Shown: piece by piece, positions 1 to 7,019 of the stretch | How positions within the stretch are numbered: position 1 is the stretch's first letter | How the letters are laid out: every line of letters starts with the position of its first letter | Source: Lachnoclostridium sp. MSJ-17 | Lineage (GTDB): Bacteria > Bacillota > Clostridia > Oscillospirales > Acutalibacteraceae | DNA length: 64,000 nucleotides | Direction of reading: 5' to 3' | NCBI RefSeq assembly: GCF_018918205.1 | Contig: NZ_JAHLQB010000056.1 | Location: 1-64,000 of the forward strand | The notes under the pieces: generated by a model | Seen by the model: the letters and a program-made list of their open reading frames with translations, nothing else | The model's database searches: none | What the model was told of the DNA's origin: nothing | Program-made: the position numbers and the translations under genes

Positions 1-84
1 TTTTTGTAAAATTTGAAAATTTTTTTGGTGTGTTTTTTTTCCTTATAACACAAGGCTTTAGAGCACGCACTGTCGTACATTAGT

Positions 85-113
85 TTGACTTAAGAGCATA
101 AATATGATATAAT
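85..113 (+). promoter_or_regulatory. Sigma-A-type promoter for the excisionase-like gene
   Basis: TTGACT (85-90) and TATAAT (108-113) are separated by 17 bases, a near-consensus housekeeping promoter. Transcription would begin near 120, leaving a leader of about 150 bases before the gene at 270. The sequence to the left (1-84) is AT-rich and shows no coding region that I can support. Confidence 0.7.
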
Positions 114-269
114 ATAGGTGAAAAAACATCGAAATAATATTTTTTTACAACAAGAATTGCACACGTTCTGCTAATTGATAATCTACTATCCTTTTTAAAA
201 CTCTTTCTATCACAATAACAGTCGACAGCGTTATTACGTTGTAAATCAATAACAGAAAGGGTGTGCAAA

Positions 270-500
270 ATGTCTGAAAGCACATGCAAAGAAAGCACAT
301 GTAAAGAAAGCACATGTAAAAACGAAAAACAAGAATTGAAATTCCTAACTGTTCGCGATGTAAGCAAGATTATGGGAATTTCTTTGCCTTTGGCACGACA
401 GATTTTTGATAGACCTGAGTTTCCAAAGTTGCAGATTGGCAGAAGAATTCTTGTATGCGAAGAAGCCTTTCGCGCTTGGGCATCACAGCGCAGAGTATAA
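270..500 (+). CDS. Excisionase-like small HTH DNA-binding protein
   Basis: A 76-residue protein whose core (about residues 25-75: VRDVSKIMGISLPLARQIF, then a basic stretch and RRILVCEEAFRAW) reads as a MerR/excisionase-type helix-turn-helix of the HTH_17 class. The start is chosen at ATG 270 because AGAAAGG lies at 254-260, 9 bases upstream; the GTG at 261 directly abuts that site and is less likely. The N-terminus is a triplicated ESTCK peptide encoded by three 15-bp direct repeats, unusual for this family and Cys-rich. An integrase gene follows about 100 bases downstream on the same strand. The xis-int pairing suggests control of excision of an integrated element lying to the left of the window. 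The function is inferred from motif and context. Confidence 0.7.
   Translation: MSESTCKESTCKESTCKNEKQELKFLTVRDVSKIMGISLPLARQIFDRPEFPKLQIGRRILVCEEAFRAWASQRRV
276..320 (+). repeat. Three tandem 15-bp repeats inside the excisionase-like gene
   Basis: Units at 276-290, 291-305 and 306-320 (GAAAGCACATGYAAA) differ at one base only. Each encodes ESTCK in frame, so copy-number changes would lengthen or shorten the protein without a frameshift. Confidence 0.9.
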
Positions 501-511
501 CAATTAATCTA

Positions 512-541
512 TTGACAAATCAAAGCAAGCCATGCTATTAT
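512..541 (+). promoter_or_regulatory. Promoter for the integrase gene
   Basis: TTGACA (512-517) and TATTAT (536-541) with an 18-base spacer lie in the gap between the excisionase-like gene and the integrase start at 602. The integrase can therefore be transcribed on its own as well as by read-through. Confidence 0.55.
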
Positions 542-601
542 GGTTTTTGTCATAGATTGTATTGGCGCTTTGATGTCTTTAGTTCGAAAGGAGAGTTAGA
601 A

Positions 602-1765
602 TTGGCAACTAAAGACAATAAAAATTGTACAAGAAGCTACGGTAATGGATCTATATATCCCAAATCAAACGGCAAAGGCTTTATCGGTGAAGTTTTTGTT
701 ACGATAGACGGTCAAAAAAAACGCAAAAAAGTATCAGGCAAAAATAAGAGTATTGTTCGATCTAAAATCAAGGAGCTTCAAATTCAATCAGAAGCCGGAT
801 TGCTTGATACCAAGCCCGAAGAAAAGAGCGTTGTGTTTTATGATTTTGCGATTGATTTCATTGAGCGTCGTGCCAAGCTGAAAGGAATTGAAGAAACCTC
901 CGAAAAAAGAGATATATACTCACTGAAAAAGATGGGTGATTTTGCCAATCTGTATATTCAGGACATGAACGAAGATAGAATCGAGCGGTTTTTTCTTGAA
1001 AACATTTCTATCAGTCAAAGCTATATCAGTAAGATTTTTCAGTTGATGAACAGGGTTTTCAATGAAGCAATCCGCAAGCAAATCATTTCTGAAAATCCCA
1101 TGCGTTGGCTTGAAAAGCCCAAGAGCGCAAAGCCTACCAAAATCATCAGAGCCTTGACGGTTACAGAGGAACAGCGCTTGCTTGAAGTGCTGAAAACCGA
1201 GGATATTCTCTACGCGCCGCAAATGCTTCTCAGTCTGTTTACCGGTTGCAGAATGGGTGAGGTCAACGCGCTTGAAGTCCGCGATTTTGACGCCAAAAAC
1301 AAGGTGCTTCGGATTCGCAAGACTGTTTCGGAAGATAACGGCGGTGTCACGATTCACTACCATACAAAAACATACCACAACCGCGATTTATCGCTGAGTG
1401 ATGATGTGGCGGAATTTTTGTCGGCGTGTACCGGAGATAAAAAGGACGGATTTATATTTCTTTCCTCGGCAGGTACGATTGTTTCGACCAGTCAGGTCAA
1501 CACCGAGTTCAAAAAGGTGCTTGAAAAGTACGATATTCTCGACAAGAGCCTTGACGGTGATGTGACCTGTCACAGCTGCCGTCATACATATGCAACTCGC
1601 TTCTTGGAAAGCGGTTCGGGTGTTAAGGTTTTGCAGTCGCTATTAGGTCATTCGGAAATCAAAATCACGCTGGGTGTGTATTGTGATGTGCAGGATTCTT
1701 TCAAGCAAGCACAATTAGATACCTCAAATAAATACCTTGAAAAAAATAATCTGAGCATTATGTGA
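602..1765 (+). CDS. int: Tyrosine recombinase / phage-type integrase
   Basis: A 387-residue site-specific recombinase. The TTG at 602 is chosen as start because AAAGGAG (587-593) lies 8 bases upstream; the longer open frame to 455 overlaps the preceding gene and encodes an unrelated-looking N-terminus. After a basic N-terminal arm-binding region (YGNGSIYPKS, then KKRKKVSGK) comes a SAM-like core-binding domain (about 75-170) and the catalytic domain. Visible catalytic residues are Arg217 in TGCRMGE, His324 and Arg327 in HSCRH, His350 in LLGHSE and the nucleophile Tyr360 in VYCDV, so the set R-H-R-H-Y looks intact. Length fits Tn916/ICE and prophage integrases. With the gene at 270 it marks the right end of an integrated element whose body lies left of the window. 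Attachment sites were not identified. Confidence 0.93.
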   Translation: MATKDNKNCTRSYGNGSIYPKSNGKGFIGEVFVTIDGQKKRKKVSGKNKSIVRSKIKELQIQSEAGLLDTKPEEKSVVFYDFAIDFIERRAKLKGIEETSEKRDIYSLKKMGDFANLYIQDMNEDRIERFFLENISISQSYISKIFQLMNRVFNEAIRKQIISENPMRWLEKPKSAKPTKIIRALTVTEEQRLLEVLKTEDILYAPQMLLSLFTGCRMGEVNALEVRDFDAKNKVLRIRKTVSEDNGGVTIHYHTKTYHNRDLSLSDDVAEFLSACTGDKKDGFIFLSSAGTIVSTSQVNTEFKKVLEKYDILDKSLDGDVTCHSCRHTYATRFLESGSGVKVLQSLLGHSEIKITLGVYCDVQDSFKQAQLDTSNKYLEKNNLSIM

Positions 1766-1844
1766 GCAAACACTGCTCCTAAAATTGCTCCTAACAGTTC
1801 AAAAAGTCACTGTTTAAGCGAAAAATATGGTCATCCCGACCAAC

Positions 1845-1876
1845 AAAGGACATTCGAAAGAGTGTCCTTTTTCTTT
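1845..1876 (+). terminator. Intrinsic terminator downstream of int
   Basis: AAAGGACA (1845-1852) pairs with TGTCCTTT (1863-1870) across a 10-base loop, followed by a T-rich tract on the plus strand. Confidence 0.7.
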
Positions 1877-1888
1877 TAGAAAAGCAAC

Positions 1889-1926
1889 GGCAAAGAGGAT
1901 CGCCTGCCCTCTTTGCCGATTTTTTT
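1889..1926. terminator. Terminator hairpin between int and the NRPS operon
   Basis: GGCAAAGAGG (1889-1898) pairs perfectly with CCTCTTTGCC (1908-1917), with a run of T (1920-1926) on the plus strand and a short T-rich stretch on the minus strand. It sits 9 bases beyond the stop of the phosphatase gene, so it probably also ends the minus-strand operon. Confidence 0.65.
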
Positions 1927-1934
1927 AAAATGTA

Positions 1935-4205
1935 TTATTGATGGATAGAGCGCTGGAGGCCTTTTCTCTTCTTAACTATTTTCAAAATATTTTGATCGTT
2001 TGAATACTCGTAAAGCACCTTATCGCTGTATCTTCTGATAAGAAAAATACCCAAACCGCCTTCCTCGCTGTCCTCAATATTTTCAAAATCAGGTTCGGGA
2101 GAATTCAGCGGATTAAACGGAATCCCGCCGTCCGTAAAGGTGATTTCCGCCTCGTCGCTTGTCGGATTGAACGAGAAAGCCGCTTTGATATATCCGTTGT
2201 CCTGATCAGGATAGCTGTAGTTGACAATGTTGGAGCAGACTTCATCCGCGATGGTACCCATTTGCGTGATACTGCTGAAGTCAAATCCCGAAGCATTCAG
2301 CATATCGTCAAGAAAAGTATAGATTTCATTGAGGTTTTCCGTTTTTGCTTCAACGGTGATTTCCCTGTACAGCCGGCTTCCGTTGAAAATAACGGATAGC
2401 ATGGTAATGTCGTCTGTTTGGGTCGCGCCGTTTGAATAGCTTCTTAAATCCCTTTGAACCGCTTCACAGATTTCCCGCGCAGACTGCGGCTTTTGAGCGT
2501 TTAGCGCAAGGCGCAGTCTGTCCTCGCCGTACAACTCGTCAGCGGGATCAACTGCTTCTGTCACACCGTCGGTATAGAGATACAGCACGTCGCCTTTGCT
2601 GAGCTTGAGCTCTCTGCGGCTAAACGGAATACTTTCCTCTGCCGCGACCACAAAATCAGCCTTTTCACTCAAATATTCAAAGGTTCCGCCGGCGCGGCGT
2701 ATCAGCGGCTTGCAGTGACCCGCGTTGATGTAGGACAGGATACCCTTTTCCGTGTCGAGAATACCGAACCAAAGCGTGACGAACATATCCGCCTCGTTGT
2801 CCTCGCAAAGCGCGTTGTTGGCAATGAAAATGATCTCGTCAACACTTCGGTTCGCCTGAGCGAGAGATTTTATCATGGTTTTAGCCTTCATCATAAACAT
2901 GGCGGCAGGGATTCCTTTGTCTGAAACATCGGCAACGAGAAAAACAAAGTGCGTGCTGTCCGTGAAAAAGAAATCGTAGAAGTCTCCGCCGACTACCTTT
3001 GCGGGAGTCATTGAGGCGAAAATGTCGACGTCGTGTCTGTTCGGAAATGGCGGAAATACGTTCGGAAGAGCAGAGGTCTGGATCGCGTGGGCAAGCTCAA
3101 GCTCCTTGTTAAACCGTTCGGATTCCCTTTCGATATATCCCTTCAATGACGATACGGTGGTGTTGATACCGTCCGAGAGCTGCCTGAACTCCAGATTATC
3201 CTTCACGTCGATTTTTACGTCGAGGTTGCCGCCGGTGATTTCGGAAAGTTCGCTGTTGATTTTGCCGATATTATCTACAATCAGCCGCTTTGCAAGGTTG
3301 TTGACACGCAGGAAAATAATGACCATCAGCAAAAGCATACAGAACATCGAAACTGAGATGATGATATAAATGCCCAGCATTATCTCGTTCTTTGAGATTA
3401 TCGACACCGCGTAGTATCCGTCCGCCTGCTCGTAAATAGCACAGTATACCGTTCCCTCCAGCTCGGTCTCGATAAGTGTGTTCGCGGGAGCGGACGAAAG
3501 CAGCTTTTCCATGTCCTGCTGTGTAAACCGAATATCTTTGTTTTCACGCAGCTTCTCGGGAGGACTGATAATTGATCCGTCCTCATGAATGATCAGGTCG
3601 CAGCCGTCCTTTCCAACGGTTTTAAAGCTGCAAATGCTTTCCATTATTCCGTCAGTCTGCTGATAATACGAAGGCGGGTCAAAGATAACCGTCATTACTA
3701 CTCCGTTACCCAGAGAAACGGCGACATACTTCTTCCAGTTTCCGGATTGAAAATCCTCCGGCGGGATATCCGAGATGCGGCAGCTGCCCAACTGCGTATC
3801 CGAAAGCTCTCTGTGGTACTCGCTCAGGACAGAATCCTCAAAAACGCCGGTATCGACCTTGCTTTTGTCATCAGACATGATAACAATGCCGTTTTCATCG
3901 ATAACATACCAAGCCGGAGACCCCCAATATTCCAGGATGGAGGTAATATATTCTTCATCGGGCAATTTCGATTCATATACGAACATACTCTTCACAGCGT
4001 CAAATATGAAATCGGAATCATATACTACTTCTTCGTTGATCTCCGAAAGCTGAGGCGACAGAATATCAAAAACCAAACGGTTCTTCAAAAACGGCGTTAT
4101 CAGTGCGATAAAAATCATTGAAAACAGCATGATCAGCACCGTGACCATAAGCAGTTTTCTCCGGAAGACCTTCGGCAGTCTTTTTTCTTTTTTAGCGCTT
4201 TTCAT
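1935..4205 (-). CDS. Membrane PP2C (SpoIIE/RsbU-type) phosphatase fused to an HATPase anti-sigma kinase domain
   Basis: A 756-residue membrane protein. Order: basic N-terminus, transmembrane segment (about 17-37), an extracytoplasmic sensor region (38-275), a second transmembrane segment (276-300), a HAMP-like linker, a PP2C/SpoIIE phosphatase domain (about 385-600; VVGGDFYDFF, VADVSDKGIPAAM, TDGVTEAVD with the metal-binding Asp residues), and a C-terminal HATPase_c domain (about 615-750; N box IADEVCSNIVNY, G1 DGGIPFNP, G2 GGLGIFLI). Proteins of this family reverse (PP2C) and perform (HATPase) phosphorylation of STAS anti-anti-sigma factors. Here both activities appear in one chain. Its ATG overlaps the stop of the STAS gene (ATGA), and it is the last gene of the NRPS operon. 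It probably reads an external signal and sets the phosphorylation state of that STAS protein. The target sigma factor is not encoded nearby. Confidence 0.9.
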   Translation of the reverse strand: MKSAKKEKRLPKVFRRKLLMVTVLIMLFSMIFIALITPFLKNRLVFDILSPQLSEINEEVVYDSDFIFDAVKSMFVYESKLPDEEYITSILEYWGSPAWYVIDENGIVIMSDDKSKVDTGVFEDSVLSEYHRELSDTQLGSCRISDIPPEDFQSGNWKKYVAVSLGNGVVMTVIFDPPSYYQQTDGIMESICSFKTVGKDGCDLIIHEDGSIISPPEKLRENKDIRFTQQDMEKLLSSAPANTLIETELEGTVYCAIYEQADGYYAVSIISKNEIMLGIYIIISVSMFCMLLLMVIIFLRVNNLAKRLIVDNIGKINSELSEITGGNLDVKIDVKDNLEFRQLSDGINTTVSSLKGYIERESERFNKELELAHAIQTSALPNVFPPFPNRHDVDIFASMTPAKVVGGDFYDFFFTDSTHFVFLVADVSDKGIPAAMFMMKAKTMIKSLAQANRSVDEIIFIANNALCEDNEADMFVTLWFGILDTEKGILSYINAGHCKPLIRRAGGTFEYLSEKADFVVAAEESIPFSRRELKLSKGDVLYLYTDGVTEAVDPADELYGEDRLRLALNAQKPQSAREICEAVQRDLRSYSNGATQTDDITMLSVIFNGSRLYREITVEAKTENLNEIYTFLDDMLNASGFDFSSITQMGTIADEVCSNIVNYSYPDQDNGYIKAAFSFNPTSDEAEITFTDGGIPFNPLNSPEPDFENIEDSEEGGLGIFLIRRYSDKVLYEYSNDQNILKIVKKRKGLQRSIHQ

Positions 4206-4498
4206 ATGAGATTAAGGAACGATGAAAAGCTTGTCGATTCAAAAATATCAAGCACGGTTCCGTTTGCATGGCTGATAAGCATTGTTTTTTTGCCCTTGAC
4301 GCGCTTGTGGTTTGAGTGCAGGACGCGAAGTCCCGCCGAAGAAATGTACGCAAGCTTTTCAAGGTTGATTTCAACCGTGTCGTATTCCTCAAAGGCAGAT
4401 TTCAGCTCCGCGTCGAGCTGAGGCGCGGTGACGGTGTCGAGCTTACCGTCCAAAAATAAGGTTAATTTGCCTGAGTCGCTCTGTTTTGTGATGTTCAT
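4202..4498 (-). CDS. STAS-domain anti-anti-sigma factor (SpoIIAA/RsbV-like)
   Basis: A 98-residue single STAS domain. It shows the family pattern FLDGKLDTVTAPQL at the N-terminal strand/helix and the phospho-acceptor loop YISSAGLRVL with Ser53/Ser54, the place where homologues are phosphorylated by an HATPase kinase. GGAGGAAG precedes the ATG at a good distance. The last bases overlap the start of the PP2C-HATPase gene, so the two are translationally coupled, as expected for a switch protein and its kinase/phosphatase. Upstream, 14 bases separate it from the TIM-like gene. Known relatives free a sigma factor when unphosphorylated, but some act on other HATPase proteins. In this operon the exporter also carries an HATPase-like tail, which is a possible alternative partner. 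That last point is inference. Confidence 0.92.
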   Translation of the reverse strand: MNITKQSDSGKLTLFLDGKLDTVTAPQLDAELKSAFEEYDTVEINLEKLAYISSAGLRVLHSNHKRVKGKKTMLISHANGTVLDIFESTSFSSFLNLI

Positions 4499-4512
4499 AA
4501 CGCTTCCTCCGT

Positions 4513-5265
4513 TTATCCTATCTTATTGATTAATCCGGCAAAATCCGCGGCAGAAATGTTTTTGCTGTCCCAGAATACGCCGTCGATGATGCCCTTGTCA
4601 AAATATTCCGCGAGCTTTTCCGCGCTCAGCATACCGCCGTAAAACAGCGGCATTTCAATCGGAAATCCCGGGAGCGCTTCCCTGACGGCGGTTTTAATGC
4701 TCTCTAGCATAGAGAGCGTGTATTTCTCGTCAGCGGACCGGCTTCCGTCGAACTCCCACAGCGGACGGTAGATCGTGCCGATGCGGTAGTGAGCCTCATA
4801 GGGGATTTTTTTATAGCCTGTTTTGATCTGACGCGCAATGACCTCGGGCGCGGTGTGATTTTCAGCCATTTCGCGGTTCTCGCCGACGCAGAGCATGGAT
4901 TTGAAGCCCATGTTAAGAATCGTCTCGAGCCTGTCGCAGATCATTTCGTCGGTTTCGCCGAGCGCGTAACGCCTGTCGGCGAGTCCTGTGATCGCCATGT
5001 CCGCGCCGATTTCCTTAAGCTTTTCGGGGGTAAGCTCGTTTGATACGGGCGTCAGGCAAAAGCTCTGAGATGAAATCTTCACCAGCTTCCTCTCGGGAAT
5101 CGCGGCGCAGACCGCCTCGAGTGAGAGCGCGGGTACAAAGGCGAAGAACATGATATCCTCCTCGCGCTCAAGATGCTTGGTGCGATCGCAAATCAGGTTG
5201 ATATCATCGATGATCTGCGCCGTGGATTTTTCCTGTGTGAAGTTGTAGCAGTAAAACTTAAGCAT
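4513..5265 (-). CDS. Triosephosphate-isomerase-like protein, catalytic residues lost (probable pseudoenzyme)
   Basis: A 250-residue protein of normal TIM length that aligns by eye along the whole fold: LKEIGADMAITGLADRR matches the IGA..IIGHSERR block, MLCVGE the CIGE block, and FYGG the phosphate-binding YGG. All three catalytic positions are changed. The N-terminal Lys of NWKxN is absent (FYCYN, Cys6), the His of GHSERR is Leu95 (GLADRR), and the Glu of YEPVWAIGTG is Arg167 (YRPLWEFDGS), which also destroys the flexible loop. It is therefore unlikely to isomerise triose phosphates. It sits between the exporter (start shares a base with the exporter stop, TAATG) and the STAS gene of an NRPS operon, so a ligand-sensing, scaffold or new catalytic role is more likely. 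The fold call is firm; the role is unknown. Confidence 0.8.
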   Translation of the reverse strand: MLKFYCYNFTQEKSTAQIIDDINLICDRTKHLEREEDIMFFAFVPALSLEAVCAAIPERKLVKISSQSFCLTPVSNELTPEKLKEIGADMAITGLADRRYALGETDEMICDRLETILNMGFKSMLCVGENREMAENHTAPEVIARQIKTGYKKIPYEAHYRIGTIYRPLWEFDGSRSADEKYTLSMLESIKTAVREALPGFPIEMPLFYGGMLSAEKLAEYFDKGIIDGVFWDSKNISAADFAGLINKIG

Positions 5266-7019
5266 TATTTCCTCCCAATCGTAATCAGCGTGTTGTTCAA
5301 GCCCAGCGCGCGGGTATAGCTTACCTTGTCCGCGAGGGTGTTGATGATTTTAAGATTTGAAAATTCCTCATCGGTGCTCACGACCGTTGACGAATCAAAG
5401 GTTTCGCCGTTATCTCTTACCGACAGAATCACCGCGCTGTCCGTGACGCGGCAGATCAGATCGATGCGCGGCTGCTTTTTGTCGCTGTTGAACCGGCGGA
5501 TGTGCTCGACGCATTCCTCGGCGAGAACGCCGGCGTAATCAGCCGTCTGACCTGTAATACCGTTGTTGTTGCAAAAGCCGATGACCTTGTCGGCGATCTG
5601 CGAAGCCTGCTCCGCCTCGGGACGAAGACTTGCGTCAAACATCGCGCTGCACTCGGTCTGCCTTTCGTGCAGGAGAATACCGCTGTACTTATCATTTCTG
5701 ACGCGGTAGACAATAAAGCAGATCAGGAAGGTTACCGCCGCGGTCAGCGCCTCCGAGATCACAAACGCCCAGCTTGTGCCGGTGATCCCGAAGCTTTTTG
5801 ACAGGAAGTAGGCGATAGGAACAGTGAAAATCAATCCGCGCAGAAAAGTTGTGGTTACGGAAATCGCCTTTTGCTTTGTCGCCTGCAAATAGTTCATGGT
5901 AACGCAGCAGATGCCAATTCCCAACAGGCTGAGCGAGAAGATACGCACCGCGGGGATTCCCATTGCCACGCGCTGAGGACTTGTGACGGAGAACAACGAG
6001 AGCAGAAGGTTCGGGAACAGCAGTATTATCGCGATGATCACTGCGCAGGCGGCGCCGACAAAGATAAATGTTTTGCGCAGCACGATATCAATTCCCTTGT
6101 AATCACGTTCGCCGTAAAGCAGGCTGACGATGGGAGTCATCGTATCGCTTCCGCCAGACACAAACATCGAGATAAAGGTGACCGTGAAATTGCAAACCGA
6201 AAATACCGCCATACCGTCGGCGCCCGAGGTTTCCTGAACTATGCGGTTGAGCAAAAGAGCCTTGACGAAAAGCAGAATGGTGTTGACAACAGAAGCTATT
6301 CCGCCCGTGCTCAGCTCGCCCATGTACTTGAATTCTTCTGAGCTGATTTTAATGAACTTCAGCGTGCGCTTTTTGAAGAACACCAGATAATACAGCTCCA
6401 TGATAAAACCTACCGCGTAGCCCGTGACGGTCGCGAGAGCCGCTCCCGAGGTGTCCATCTTGAAAATGCCCATGTAAACGAAATCCATCATCAGGTTGAC
6501 GGCGTTTGATACCAGAAGAATGTTCGCGGATAATTTGGGCATACCGTCAACGCGGATGATAAAAACAAGATAAGGCACTACGATCATGAACACAGAACCG
6601 AAAATATTGAACAGCGCGTAGTGCTTGGCGTAATCATACAGCGCGCTGTCAATACAGAGCAGCGAGGTGATCGGATCGATCAGAAGGATTCCGGCTATCG
6701 TCACGATCACGGCGACCAGCACCGACGCCGCGAAGGACAGCGTGAACAGCGCGTTTGCCTTGCGGTTGTTGCGCTGCCCCTTGGCGATAGAGATGCTTAT
6801 TGCTCCGCCGATTCCGAACAGGAAGAACAGCGCCTGCATAAAAAGCACGACAGGCTCGGCGAGATTGATCGCCGAAAAGGCGTTGTCGCCGACGAGCGCC
6901 GAAACGACGATTCCGTCAACAAACGAGGCGAGCAATATCGACATTGAGCTGATTATGGTGGGGAAGAGGTACTCGTTGAATTTTTTTCCGAGCAGCGCAG
7001 GGGTTCTTTGAAGCGTCAT
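5265..7019 (-). CDS. MATE-family efflux transporter with C-terminal HATPase-like domain
   Basis: A 584-residue protein. Residues 1-440 form about twelve hydrophobic segments typical of MATE/MOP exporters (early SMSILLASFVDGIVVSALVG). Residues about 455-584 are soluble and resemble an RsbW-type HATPase: VLAEECVEHIRRF at the N box, SVRDNGETFD at the G1 box and GLNNTLI near the end. The Asn that normally binds Mg2+ in the N box is replaced (E-H in place of N), so ATP hydrolysis or kinase activity is doubtful. The ATG overlaps the NRPS stop (ATGA) and the stop shares a base with the next start. In context it should export the NRPS product, with the tail possibly controlled by the co-encoded STAS protein. 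The transport role is family knowledge; the substrate and control are inferred. Confidence 0.85.
   Translation of the reverse strand: MTLQRTPALLGKKFNEYLFPTIISSMSILLASFVDGIVVSALVGDNAFSAINLAEPVVLFMQALFFLFGIGGAISISIAKGQRNNRKANALFTLSFAASVLVAVIVTIAGILLIDPITSLLCIDSALYDYAKHYALFNIFGSVFMIVVPYLVFIIRVDGMPKLSANILLVSNAVNLMMDFVYMGIFKMDTSGAALATVTGYAVGFIMELYYLVFFKKRTLKFIKISSEEFKYMGELSTGGIASVVNTILLFVKALLLNRIVQETSGADGMAVFSVCNFTVTFISMFVSGGSDTMTPIVSLLYGERDYKGIDIVLRKTFIFVGAACAVIIAIILLFPNLLLSLFSVTSPQRVAMGIPAVRIFSLSLLGIGICCVTMNYLQATKQKAISVTTTFLRGLIFTVPIAYFLSKSFGITGTSWAFVISEALTAAVTFLICFIVYRVRNDKYSGILLHERQTECSAMFDASLRPEAEQASQIADKVIGFCNNNGITGQTADYAGVLAEECVEHIRRFNSDKKQPRIDLICRVTDSAVILSVRDNGETFDSSTVVSTDEEFSNLKIINTLADKVSYTRALGLNNTLITIGRK

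Noticed and set aside
1766..1934. attR/attL attachment site downstream of int
   Set aside because: Only terminator hairpins are visible and no matching direct repeat was found within the window, so the site was not called.
4513..5265. Functional triosephosphate isomerase (tpiA)
   Set aside because: All catalytic residues differ and no glycolytic gene is adjacent, so the enzyme name was not given.
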